From Sphingobacterium athyrii (GTDB lineage Bacteria; Bacteroidota; Bacteroidia; Sphingobacteriales; Sphingobacteriaceae), in NCBI RefSeq assembly GCF_003071065.1, contig NZ_QCXX01000004.1, positions 790,028 through 854,027 of the forward strand: a stretch of 64,000 nucleotides of DNA. The letters run 5' to 3'. Under the pieces are notes generated by a model. That model saw only the letters and a program-made list of their open reading frames with translations. It had not been told where the DNA came from and made no database searches. Position 1 is the stretch's first letter. Every line of letters starts with the position of its first letter. Below are positions 9,128 through 17,360 of the stretch, in pieces. A program made the translations under genes and the position numbers.

Positions 9128-10201
9128 TTATGCTATAATTAAAATTCTCCAAATGGCGGAAATGGCCATGCAAACAAAAGCTAACGGGGTCAATACCTTC
9201 CAGCATAAGCTCATCAATTGATCTGCACGTAATCGGGGTAAGGTCCACCGGATCCACATTTGTACGCCGACGATAAATAAGGATTTGGCCAAGGTCCAAA
9301 AGATTCCCCAGACAAGGCCTGTTGTCCAGTCTGCCAATCGTACTGCGCCGATATTAGGGAGCGGTGTATTCCAGCCACCCAGAAACAGGACTACACCCAA
9401 CATAGCCACCAAAAACATCATGGCATATTCGGCCAGGAAGATAAAGGCAAATTGTATCCCGCCATATTCCGTATGGAAACCACCAACCAATTCAGATTCC
9501 GCTTCGGGAATATCGAATGGTGCCCGGTTACATTCGGCAAGTGTTGCGATAAAGAATATGATATAGGTTACAATTAAGTGGGGGGCCTGAAAAATATTCC
9601 AGGCGAAAATGCCGCCTATCTCATTCACTTCCCAAAAACCTAAAAATTTGATACTTCCGTTGGTCAGAATGCCTTGGCCGATTGCGATTTCGTTGAGATT
9701 TAAAGTCTGTGTTAACATCACGACGGTAATCAGGGAGAGTCCAACGGGTATTTCATAGGAAACCATTTGGGCGATTGCACGCATGGACCCCAGTAGGGAA
9801 TATTTGTTGTTCGATCCCCAGCCAGCCATCAAAATCCCCAATGCGTCAATGGAGATGATGGCCATAATAAAGAATAATCCGGTATGAGTATTCGCCGGAA
9901 TAAAATCTTTGGCCCAAGGAATGACCGAAAACCCGGTGAAAACAGCCACAAAAATAATGATTGGGGCAATTCTAAAGAGAATTTTGTCGGCTAATGTGGG
10001 TGTTATTAATTCTTTTTGAAGTAATTTAAGGATATCCGCTATCGTCTGTAGGCTACCATATTTTCCGGTTTCCATTGGTCCGAGACGATCTTGGACAAAT
10101 CCCGCAATCTTACGCTCGGCATATACTGCAAATAAGGTAAATGCTGCTATAAAGGTGAAAATAGCAATTGGAACCAAGATATGTAGTATTGTATCTATCA
10201 A
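9128..10201 (-). CDS. nuoH: NADH-quinone oxidoreductase subunit H
   Basis: A 357-aa, eight-to-nine-helix membrane subunit that forms most of the quinone-binding chamber of complex I. Diagnostic stretches are YAERKIAGFVQDRLGP (first loop), ALGILMAGWGSNNKYSLLGS and NRAPFDIPEAESELVGGFHT, the latter containing the invariant acidic residues. It is the first gene of the operon: the next gene upstream is citrate synthase, not nuoG as in most bacteria. A -7-like TAAGTTTG lies about 45 bases upstream on this strand, and a strong terminator separates it from gltA, so it probably starts its own transcript. Confidence 0.96.
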   Translation of the reverse strand: MIDTILHILVPIAIFTFIAAFTLFAVYAERKIAGFVQDRLGPMETGKYGSLQTIADILKLLQKELITPTLADKILFRIAPIIIFVAVFTGFSVIPWAKDFIPANTHTGLFFIMAIISIDALGILMAGWGSNNKYSLLGSMRAIAQMVSYEIPVGLSLITVVMLTQTLNLNEIAIGQGILTNGSIKFLGFWEVNEIGGIFAWNIFQAPHLIVTYIIFFIATLAECNRAPFDIPEAESELVGGFHTEYGGIQFAFIFLAEYAMMFLVAMLGVVLFLGGWNTPLPNIGAVRLADWTTGLVWGIFWTLAKSLFIVGVQMWIRWTLPRLRADQLMSLCWKVLTPLAFVCMAISAIWRILIIA

Positions 10202-10244
10202 GTCTTATTTATAATGATTTTTAATAAGCGACCAATGAATACGC

Positions 10245-10252
10245 AAACTTAA
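10245..10252 (-). promoter_or_regulatory. Candidate -7 element for the nuoH-N operon
   Basis: On the minus strand the bases read TAAGTTTG, a full match to the Bacteroidota -7 consensus TAnnTTTG, about 44 bases before the nuoH ATG. No clear TTG is seen at -33. It fits separate transcription of nuoHIJKLMN downstream of the gltA terminator. Confidence 0.4.
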
Positions 10253-10370
10253 CGAAAAACAGGGAATTTCGATAGGGAAAAATTAAAATATACTAAACAA
10301 GTAGATTATCGTGACATATTCAAGATATCAGTATTTAGATTTGAGTATGAAGATTTTGCTTGAGTAAGCC

Positions 10371-10420
10371 TTATCAGCATAAAAAAAGCATCCCTAGGGA
10401 TGCTTTTTTTATGCTGATAA
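10371..10420 (-). terminator. Perfect 50-bp palindromic terminator after gltA
   Basis: The two 25-base halves are exact reverse complements with no spacer. The core is a GC-containing stem (GCATCCCTAGGGATGC) flanked by seven A on one side and seven T on the other, then by a further 10-bp pairing arm (TTATCAGCAT/ATGCTGATAA). It begins 6 bases after the gltA stop, so it should end gltA transcription; the symmetry makes it usable from either side. Confidence 0.85.
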
Positions 10421-10426
10421 ATCGAA

Positions 10427-11713
10427 TTAACGATTTGAGAACTCAACGTAATTACGTTCTGTATGTCCAACATACACTTGTCTTGGACGGCCGATTGGCT
10501 CTTTGTTTTCACGCATTTCTTTCCATTGTGCGATCCATCCCGGAAGACGACCCAACGCAAATAACACGGTAAACATATCTGCTTTAAAGCCTAATGCACG
10601 GTAGATAATACCTGAATAGAAATCGACGTTTGGATAAAGCTTTCTATCGATAAAGTATTGATCATTTAATGCAGCTTCTTCAAGTTTTTTGGCGATGTCC
10701 AATACGGGATCCTGAACGCCTAATTTCTCTAAAATATCATCACATGCTTTTTTGATGATTTTAGCACGTGGATCGAAGTTTTTGTATACACGGTGACCGA
10801 ATCCCATTAAACGGAACGGGTCATTTTTGTCTTTTGCTTTTGCAAGGTATTTTTCTGCATCACCACCATCATTTTTGATCGCTTCAAGCATTTCAATTAC
10901 GGCTTGGTTAGCACCGCCATGCAACGGGCCCCACAAGGCATTGATACCCGAGGCAACAGATGCATAAAGGTTGGCATTAGATGAACCTACGATACGAACT
11001 GTTGATGTAGAACAGTTTTGTTCGTGATCAGCATGTAAAATAAGCAATTTGTGCATGGCATCAATCACAACAGGATCGAATGTTTTTTCGTCGTTAACCT
11101 CGCCGAATAACATGTTTAAGAAGTTATCTATGTAACCTAAGTTATTTTTAGGATAAACGACCGGATGACCTAGTGATTTCTTTTGAATCCAGGAAACGAT
11201 CGTTGGCATTTTGGCCAAAAGATTGATGATCGTTTGATCTTCTTCTTCGTCTGTTAGGTTTGGATTTAAAGATTCAGGGTAAAATGCAGATAAGGCGCCT
11301 ACTAAACAAGAAAGTTGGCCCATTGGGTGGGATTTGGAAGGAAATCCAGCGAAGAAATTTTTCATGTCTTCGTGAATCATCATTTGCTTTTTAATGTCAG
11401 CTCTGAATTTTTCCAATACCTCTTTTTTAGGAAGCTCTCCATAGATAAGTAAATAAGCAACTTCCAGGAAAGTCGATTTCTCTGCCAATTGCTCAATTGG
11501 ATATCCTCTATATCTCAATATACCTGTTTCACCGTCAAGGAAAGTAATCGCACTTTTTGTTGCACCCGTGTTTTTGTATCCCGGGTCTAACGTAATAAAT
11601 CCACTTAGATCTCTTAATTTGGAAATATCAACTGCTTTTTCATTTTCAGTACCGACAATGACCGGAAGGTCATAAGAAGTGCCGTCTAAATTTATAGATG
11701 CTTTATCTGACAT
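10427..11713 (-). CDS. gltA: Citrate synthase
   Basis: A 428-aa citrate synthase of the hexameric bacterial type, condensing acetyl-CoA with oxaloacetate at the entry of the TCA cycle. The catalytic regions are visible: WGPLHGGANQAV (first histidine), GFGHRVYKNFDPRA (second histidine and substrate arginine) and NVDFYSGIIYRALG (catalytic aspartate). Length and the N-terminal beta-rich extension (ASINLDGTSYDLPVIVGTE) fit the type II Gram-negative family. A perfect palindromic terminator follows directly, and a -7-like element lies about 42 bases upstream, so it appears monocistronic. Its position next to the nuo membrane-arm genes is a respiratory neighbourhood. Confidence 0.97.
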   Translation of the reverse strand: MSDKASINLDGTSYDLPVIVGTENEKAVDISKLRDLSGFITLDPGYKNTGATKSAITFLDGETGILRYRGYPIEQLAEKSTFLEVAYLLIYGELPKKEVLEKFRADIKKQMMIHEDMKNFFAGFPSKSHPMGQLSCLVGALSAFYPESLNPNLTDEEEDQTIINLLAKMPTIVSWIQKKSLGHPVVYPKNNLGYIDNFLNMLFGEVNDEKTFDPVVIDAMHKLLILHADHEQNCSTSTVRIVGSSNANLYASVASGINALWGPLHGGANQAVIEMLEAIKNDGGDAEKYLAKAKDKNDPFRLMGFGHRVYKNFDPRAKIIKKACDDILEKLGVQDPVLDIAKKLEEAALNDQYFIDRKLYPNVDFYSGIIYRALGFKADMFTVLFALGRLPGWIAQWKEMRENKEPIGRPRQVYVGHTERNYVEFSNR

Positions 11714-11754
11714 GTTTATATATTATCTTATATCTGATTTGTATGCTAATCTCA

Positions 11755-11762
11755 CAAATTTA
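11755..11762 (-). promoter_or_regulatory. Candidate gltA -7 element
   Basis: Minus-strand TAAATTTG matches TAnnTTTG and would place the transcript start roughly 35 bases before the gltA ATG. The -33 TTG is weak or absent. An inverted repeat AAATGAC-N8-GTCATTT at 11802-11823 lies upstream of it, in a position suited to a regulator-binding site. Confidence 0.45.
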
Positions 11763-11904
11763 ACTATTTGATATTTAAAACTGAAAGTTCTTTTGGAATT
11801 TAAATGACATCATTACGTCATTTTGGATAATATTGAATAACAATTTACTTAAATACGCAAATAGTTTATTCAAATTTAACACTATCTTATTATGTCCCGA
11901 AATA

Positions 11905-12150
11905 TTAATCTATTTTTCGCTGAGCGACTTTTCCCTTATCTTCATATTTCCCGTTTTTGCCCGAGCCAAAAAAAGGTAGGATGACGAAGCATACCAAAAT
12001 AATAGATGTTAACGTTAAAATTCCTGTTGTCCATAGGATTTTGCCGAAATTTTCAGCATCCAGGAAATGGATACCCCAGAGCCCCAATAGAAAATAGGTG
12101 GCGACGAATAGGATAACCAGGGTGAATAATATGCCAAAGATGTATTTCAT
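11905..12150 (-). CDS. Small two-helix membrane protein, unknown function
   Basis: An 81-aa protein with two clear hydrophobic helices (residues about 4-25 and 40-63) and a short basic/polar C-terminal tail (GSGKNGKYEDKGKVAQRKID). I recognise no family. It starts 6 bases after the SPFH gene stop and shares its strand, so it is the last member of a three-gene operon. A role as a membrane partner of the SPFH protein is possible but only by position. Confidence 0.65.
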   Translation of the reverse strand: MKYIFGILFTLVILFVATYFLLGLWGIHFLDAENFGKILWTTGILTLTSIILVCFVILPFFGSGKNGKYEDKGKVAQRKID

Positions 12151-12156
12151 GATGGG

Positions 12157-13164
12157 TTATATTTTGTTAAGAATCTGTTTTTTGAGCGCGTCGAATTCGT
12201 CCTGTGTAATAATGTTTTCGCGCAGTAGCAATTGTAGTTTTTGCAGTTTTTCGACAAAATCTCCTTCTGCTTGTATATTGTCTTTGATCTCTTCTTTTTG
12301 TAGATCAAATTGTTTGCCCAGCTCCATGCCCACACCAAGTTGTGCACCAATACCTGCCAGTCCACCTTCATTTTTAGCGGCATCCCGGAGTGCGCGTAAT
12401 TTTTCCAATTCCACATAACTCAAACCTGCTTGCTGTGCAGCTTGATTTTGTGTCGTCAAGTCAGCAATTTCACCAATTCGACGTTGTGTGTTTGAGTCAA
12501 ATTGGGTTCCCAAGATCTTAAAATCTGTAATTTCTAAACCAAGATCTTTAAAATCCTGTTCAACCGCTGTTTTGATGTCCGTGGACAAAATAGGCAGCTG
12601 ACTATCGATTTCGTTATAACCTAATTTCTTCTGTGCAATCTGTGCGACAATCTGTTGTGGAATCCGGTTGTTAATAATATCTTGAATGGCTGCCGTGCTA
12701 ACTGTGTCTTGATTGGCGACGATATTTTTATAGAAATGTACCGGTTCTTTGATGACGTAAGAAAAAGTACCGTTCAAGCCTATTTCCACGGGCAGATTAT
12801 ATTGCGGGTCAATATATTTGATCGGGTTTCCCGTTCCCCAGGATTGATTGACAATGGCGGCCGTACGGAAGAAATAAATATAAAGCTTATGCTCTGACTC
12901 GAAATTTTGTCTTAATCGCGCTAATGTGGTGAAGAAAGGATGGTTATCCGTTTTTAAATTATAGGTACCTGCCTCCGTAAGGAGGTTTTCGCCTTTTCCT
13001 TCATAGACAAGGATACAGCCCTGTCCCGGGGCAAGAATAAGTTTACTGGAATTCTTAATTTCATTCCTTTCGGAAGGAAATTTATACCATAATACACGAG
13101 GGTCTTGATTTTTCCACTCAATGACCTCGGATAATTGGTTGTTAAAAAGATTGAATAGTCCCAT
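12157..13164 (-). CDS. SPFH (band 7) domain protein with C-terminal SHOCT-like motif
   Basis: A 335-aa protein with an SPFH/PHB fold across roughly residues 30-245: LILAPGQGCILVYEGKG, the loop PVEIGLNGTFSYVIKEP, and IVNQSWGTGNPIKYID are typical of the YdjI-like SPFH branch. A helical, glutamine-rich segment follows, and the protein ends in LLLRENIITQDEFDALKKQ, which has the pattern of a SHOCT short C-terminal oligomerisation domain. There is no N-terminal membrane anchor, unlike classic flotillins, so it probably assembles peripherally. It lies 5 bases downstream of the zinc-ribbon gene and 6 bases upstream of the small membrane protein. Its role is unknown; scaffold or stress function at the membrane is inferred from the family. 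Confidence 0.8.
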   Translation of the reverse strand: MGLFNLFNNQLSEVIEWKNQDPRVLWYKFPSERNEIKNSSKLILAPGQGCILVYEGKGENLLTEAGTYNLKTDNHPFFTTLARLRQNFESEHKLYIYFFRTAAIVNQSWGTGNPIKYIDPQYNLPVEIGLNGTFSYVIKEPVHFYKNIVANQDTVSTAAIQDIINNRIPQQIVAQIAQKKLGYNEIDSQLPILSTDIKTAVEQDFKDLGLEITDFKILGTQFDSNTQRRIGEIADLTTQNQAAQQAGLSYVELEKLRALRDAAKNEGGLAGIGAQLGVGMELGKQFDLQKEEIKDNIQAEGDFVEKLQKLQLLLRENIITQDEFDALKKQILNKI

Positions 13165-13169
13165 AATAT

Positions 13170-14540
13170 TTAATTTAATGTGTCGAATTTGGGATTATAC
13201 CCTTCGAATTTATTGATTTGTTTTCCACTATTATCAAAATAGTAATAGTCGCTCGAACCTTTTACAATAAAACCGTCTTTGAGTAGACAGCCATTTCCAT
13301 AAATGGATTTAAGGTCTGTGGCGACTGTTTTCTGTATCGCACCGGTCGATATATCCAATAGCTGGATCTGTAGCGGATCATCTTCCGCAGGTGTTGGTTT
13401 GTACGCGATCAGAAGCGTTTTGTCATTCTGAGCAACCACGACAGGTTGAAAATAGAGCCGACCTGGTGTAAAGTCTTTAAAACTAATCAGACGAGCTCCC
13501 TTAATTTGCCATGGATTGATCAGTACCTTTTTGTAGGGATCGCGGTCGGTAAAAATACCCGATCCACCAAAATCTTTATCCCAGGAAAAGCGGGGGCTAT
13601 CTTTGGGGTAGCCATATTGATAGTAATACGTGTATTGAATTAACTGAATTTTTTCCTCTGGATAGGAGCTGGATTTACTTGAAAAAGTGAATTCCGTTTT
13701 TGTCGTTGGATTAGGGAGTTTTTTTCTCCGTTCATCGTAAAGCTGCTTATCCGGTATTGATTTATTGATTAAAGGGTAATAGGCGATATTTTGCCCTTCA
13801 TTGTTCATAATCTGATAGGCAGAACCATAATCTTCGTATTTAAATTCAACTTTGGCAATGCCGGTGCTGAGTGCCGGAGCATCTTTGACGTAATTTTCAA
13901 GGACACTTTTGTAGGTTAGACTATTTTTGTCCAATTGATAGATATACTTGGATTTGATGATGATGTAAAGGTTTTGGTCTTCAAATACCTGTAAATTAAC
14001 GTCGCTACTTGATAACTCGACGGGAGTTTCCATCAGCTGCTTTACCCATTCCTTTTTGCCAGTTTTGGGGTCAAATAATCCGATATATACTTTGTTGTCT
14101 TTGCCTTCATCAAATCGGTTCCTGGAAGTTCCGACATTGCCCACGACGACGACGTGTGGAGAGTTATCTTTGTCCAGAAATAATGTATTGCTTGCGTAAT
14201 TCCACTCCAGCGGTTCGGCTTCTTCTTTTTTCTCTGCAGTGTTGGACGAACTGTAAGTCGAATAATTTGGTTCTGATTTTTTAGAGAATATAGAACTCAA
14301 TACACCAATAATGAACATGAGTGCAATAAAGCCCACAACAGCAAACAATACGATTCGGATAGCTTTATATTGATCGGTATTGTTGCGTGGGTAGTTGTAA
14401 TTGTGATTGATGTTGATGTCATCACTATCTAAAAAAAACTCGGTTCCGCAACTATCACATTTGTAATAGTCGGGACGTATTGTGCTGACTTTTATGCTGC
14501 CACAATGCGGGCATTTGATCGCTTTGATGCTTTTAGCCAT
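13170..14540 (-). CDS. Zinc-ribbon, single-TM protein with a propeller-like C-terminal domain
   Basis: A 456-aa protein. A zinc ribbon at the N-terminus has CPHC at residues 10-13 and CDSC at 28-31. A polar linker rich in Asn/Tyr leads to one transmembrane helix at about residues 60-85 (IVLFAVVGFIALMFIIGVLSS). The rest is beta-rich with recurring short motifs (NKVYIGLFDPKTGKKEW, KNSLTYKSVLEN, LQIQLLDISTGAIQKT) that resemble PQQ-type propeller blades. The helix suggests a cytoplasmic zinc ribbon and a periplasmic sensor- or scaffold-like domain. It is the first gene of the SPFH operon. I do not recognise a named family beyond these parts. Confidence 0.75.
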   Translation of the reverse strand: MAKSIKAIKCPHCGSIKVSTIRPDYYKCDSCGTEFFLDSDDININHNYNYPRNNTDQYKAIRIVLFAVVGFIALMFIIGVLSSIFSKKSEPNYSTYSSSNTAEKKEEAEPLEWNYASNTLFLDKDNSPHVVVVGNVGTSRNRFDEGKDNKVYIGLFDPKTGKKEWVKQLMETPVELSSSDVNLQVFEDQNLYIIIKSKYIYQLDKNSLTYKSVLENYVKDAPALSTGIAKVEFKYEDYGSAYQIMNNEGQNIAYYPLINKSIPDKQLYDERRKKLPNPTTKTEFTFSSKSSSYPEEKIQLIQYTYYYQYGYPKDSPRFSWDKDFGGSGIFTDRDPYKKVLINPWQIKGARLISFKDFTPGRLYFQPVVVAQNDKTLLIAYKPTPAEDDPLQIQLLDISTGAIQKTVATDLKSIYGNGCLLKDGFIVKGSSDYYYFDNSGKQINKFEGYNPKFDTLN

Positions 14541-14888
14541 TTATATTTTGTTGTATTTGTTTTGAATTACTCCTGTTTAAAGTTTCATTTCTAGCACAGA
14601 AAGGCATGTATGATTTCATCATAATACTGCCGGTCAAGTAGCGAAAATAAAATAATATACAGTCGAAAGTTAAAATAAAAAACAAGGTATAACAAATTTT
14701 CGGCCAGTCATCTTATATTCGATAGGATTGATTTTAAATATGTCAAATATTGATTCATATTGTAACGTTACAAAGAATCGGGGCTTTAGATGTTGTTGAC
14801 GAGGATACAATTAAAAAATGTAAAATATTTTTGGTATTTACGAATAATTCGTAGATTAGTGAAAGATTAGTAAAGAAAGAATTTAGAT
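14541..14888. other. Divergent intergenic region (348 bp)
   Basis: It separates the zinc-ribbon gene (minus) from the blaI-like gene (plus). It is AT-rich and holds no convincing ORF. Besides the blaI promoter and operator described separately, it contains a 14-bp perfect palindrome TTGTAACGTTACAA at 14760-14773. No clear promoter for the minus-strand operon was found. Confidence 0.6.
14826..14853 (+). promoter_or_regulatory. blaI-type promoter with overlapping palindromic operator
   Basis: TATTTTTG at 14826-14833 matches the -7 consensus TAnnTTTG. Directly after it, at 14839-14853, lies the palindrome TACGAATAATTCGTA (7-bp arms around one A), covering the expected transcript start. BlaI/MecI repressors bind such dyads as dimers and commonly repress their own operon. 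Two GATTAGT direct repeats follow at about 14853-14870. Confidence 0.55.
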
Positions 14889-15251
14889 ATGGAAAAGTTA
14901 ACAGCACAAGAGGAACAGGCAATGCAATCTATCTGGAGCCTAAATGGAGGTTTTATCAAAGAGATTCTAGATAACATTAAAGGGGAGAAGATGCCTTATA
15001 CAACTTTAGCTTCAACTGTAAAAAATTTGGAGCGCAAGGACTTTGTGAAAGCTGTGCGTTATGCCAATGCAAAACGTTACGAACCTATGGTCAGTGAGCA
15101 GGATTATAAGGCGAAATTTATGAACTCTTTTGTAGGTGATTATTTCAAAAATTCTTATAAAGAGATGGTTTCTTTTTTCGTGAAAGAGGAGAAGCTAACC
15201 GAGGACGAGCTCAAGGAGATTATGGATATGATTAAAAATAACAAATCTTAA
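14889..15251 (+). CDS. BlaI/MecI/CopY family transcriptional repressor
   Basis: A 120-aa winged-helix repressor. The N-terminal part (LTAQEEQAMQSIWSLNGGFIKEIL, then PYTTLASTVKNLERKDFV) is the wHTH with the recognition helix, and the C-terminal part (VSFFVKEEKLTEDELKEIMDMI) is the dimerisation helix pair. In this family the dimer blocks its operon until a partner M56 membrane protease signals its cleavage. The partner gene begins 4 bases downstream, and a palindrome overlaps its promoter, consistent with autorepression. Its inducer is unknown; a beta-lactam link is not implied, because no beta-lactamase or PBP2a gene is nearby. Confidence 0.9.
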   Translation: MEKLTAQEEQAMQSIWSLNGGFIKEILDNIKGEKMPYTTLASTVKNLERKDFVKAVRYANAKRYEPMVSEQDYKAKFMNSFVGDYFKNSYKEMVSFFVKEEKLTEDELKEIMDMIKNNKS

Positions 15252-15255
15252 TACG

Positions 15256-17337
15256 ATGGAAAATCTGCTGACCTATATTATACAAGTCAATCTGCTGTTG
15301 AGCATCATCTACTTGGGGTATGTTGGGCTATTGAAAGGCTTAACTTTCTATTCATTGAATAGAGCATACTTTTTAACAGGTGGATTATTTGCTTTTATAT
15401 ATCCGTTTTTGGATTTAAAATCGCTTTTTGTACGAGGTGGATTAGACGTGGGGCTGGTGGGTGAGCAGATTTCATTTTATATGGAAGAACAGGATATGCA
15501 GGAACGGTTGACGCTGGGTGGGTTGGTAGAGTTCGTTTTTATGTTGGGTGCGGCATTTCTATTGTTGAAATTTGTTTTCCAGTTATTCAGCCTCTTAAGG
15601 GTTCATCTGCATTCCAAAGCCGATCAGTGGAAGACGTATTTTTTTAGGAATGTGTTTATCCCTATTGTGCCATTTTCGTTTTTGAATAAAATTTATGTCA
15701 ATAAGGGACAGCATATGGATGCTGAACTGAAAGATATTTTTAAGCATGAGGATATTCATGTGAAAGGCCTTCACAGCTTGGATATTTTACTGTTTGAAAT
15801 CATATTGGTGAGCTGTTGGTACAATCCTTTCGTCTGGTTCATGCGCAGAGCCATTCGCCAAAATTTGGAGTTTCTGACTGATCAACAGGTGCTCAATAAA
15901 GGAATTGACAAACAGACTTACCAATATAGCCTGTTGAATGTGTCCAAAAAGGGCACTTCAATCGGGTTGAGCAATCAATTTAATTTTAAACTATTAAAAC
16001 GTCGCATTATGATGATGAATAAGAAGAGGTCATCCAAGATAGAACTGAGTAAATATGCCTTTCTTTTGCCTATATTTTTACTAACGGGAGCTGCATTTAC
16101 CGTAAGCAAAGCGGAGGGTAATATCGAAGATGTCGTTGAAAAGGCAAATGAGACTACGCTTTTGAAATTAGCTGCAGGTTCACAGCAGGGTGATCCACTA
16201 TCGGTCAAGATGGTCAGTGAAGCGGGAAAAGTACTCAAGGAAGCCTACGGTACGGATACGATTAAGATAGATACAACTCGCCGGTCGAAGGGCACTACCG
16301 TATGGAGCGGTCAGATTGGTTCTTTGAAAATCAAAGGCGCTTCTGATGCGACTGGTAATCCGCTGTTTGTGGTGGATGGGGAAGTTATTAGTAAAGAAGA
16401 ACTAGATGCAATTGCTCCAGAGCGGATTGAATCAATATCAGTATTAAAAGATAAATCTGCTACAGCAATCTATGGTGAGAAGGGTGAAAATGGTGTCTTG
16501 TTGATCACTACCAAAACAGAAAGTAGTACTGGCAAACTTCAAGGAAAAGTGACAGGTCTCTTTGTCAGACAGGACTCCGTTAGTAAAGCTAAGGCCGCAG
16601 TGATCAAGTATCCTGCTAATATTCTGTATGTGGTTGATGGTGCACGAATAAATTCGGGGGAAATGAGAGATATGGATCAAAATAATATTGAAAGTATTCA
16701 TGTTATTAAGGATGGCTCTGCTTGGGCAAAATATGGTGAAGAAGGGAAAAATGGTGTTATTGAAGTGACTACAAAAAAATGGGCAAAGGAAAATCCAGAT
16801 AAAGTAGATAAAACGTCACACATACCCAAATCGGAAAATAGCCCTGATGATCGGGTAATTACGGTAGTGGGGTATAAAAAGGGTAATAAGGGGAATGATG
16901 CTAAAACAATAACGTTTGAAGGAAAAGCTGCCCAAAGTGATAGCCCGGGGAAAACCGCGAAATTTGTGGCGCGAACGACAACATCTGCGAAGGTAGAGGA
17001 AGAACTTAAGAATATTAATGGCATCCGGATCCGTGGTCTATCGGGAAAAGAAAAACCGTTGTTTGTTGTTGATGGCCAGGTGCAATCTAAAGACCGCAAT
17101 GATCTGAAATCCGGAGATATTGCGTCCATCGAAATTCTTAAAAATCAAAGTGCACAGACTCTTTATGGTACAGCAGGGTCGAATGGTGTTATTCTCATAA
17201 CCACAAAGAAAAAAGCGGGGGAATTGAATGATGGGAAGGGAGATGGGGAACCACTGGATGGAAAGATAAAGAAAATAATCAATACTGAACTTGATAAAGA
17301 ACGAAATCGCGCTGCGACAGCAAGGGACAAAGGGTAA
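15256..17337 (+). CDS. BlaR1-type M56 membrane metallopeptidase with three TonB-plug-like repeats
   Basis: A 693-aa protein. The N-terminal ~290 residues form an M56 (BlaR1/MecR1) membrane protease: several hydrophobic helices, the zinc motif HEDIH at residues 164-168, and the downstream LEFLTDQQVL acidic segment. A further hydrophobic helix lies at about 270-290. Instead of a penicillin-binding sensor, the exported part carries three related copies of a TonB-receptor plug-like unit, near residues 370-420, 456-509 and 600-652. Each has a [LF][FY]VVDG core, an ESI.[VI][LI]K segment and a YG..G.NGV....TK end. It probably senses an envelope signal and cleaves or destabilises the BlaI-like repressor encoded 4 bases upstream. 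The ligand is unknown. Confidence 0.85.
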   Translation: MENLLTYIIQVNLLLSIIYLGYVGLLKGLTFYSLNRAYFLTGGLFAFIYPFLDLKSLFVRGGLDVGLVGEQISFYMEEQDMQERLTLGGLVEFVFMLGAAFLLLKFVFQLFSLLRVHLHSKADQWKTYFFRNVFIPIVPFSFLNKIYVNKGQHMDAELKDIFKHEDIHVKGLHSLDILLFEIILVSCWYNPFVWFMRRAIRQNLEFLTDQQVLNKGIDKQTYQYSLLNVSKKGTSIGLSNQFNFKLLKRRIMMMNKKRSSKIELSKYAFLLPIFLLTGAAFTVSKAEGNIEDVVEKANETTLLKLAAGSQQGDPLSVKMVSEAGKVLKEAYGTDTIKIDTTRRSKGTTVWSGQIGSLKIKGASDATGNPLFVVDGEVISKEELDAIAPERIESISVLKDKSATAIYGEKGENGVLLITTKTESSTGKLQGKVTGLFVRQDSVSKAKAAVIKYPANILYVVDGARINSGEMRDMDQNNIESIHVIKDGSAWAKYGEEGKNGVIEVTTKKWAKENPDKVDKTSHIPKSENSPDDRVITVVGYKKGNKGNDAKTITFEGKAAQSDSPGKTAKFVARTTTSAKVEEELKNINGIRIRGLSGKEKPLFVVDGQVQSKDRNDLKSGDIASIEILKNQSAQTLYGTAGSNGVILITTKKKAGELNDGKGDGEPLDGKIKKIINTELDKERNRAATARDKG

Positions 17338-17360
17338 TAATCATTATTTTCTGATAGAAT

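Noticed and set aside
14889..17337. Beta-lactam resistance operon
   Set aside because: The regulator and protease families match BlaI/BlaR1, but there is no penicillin-binding sensor domain and no beta-lactamase or PBP2a gene.
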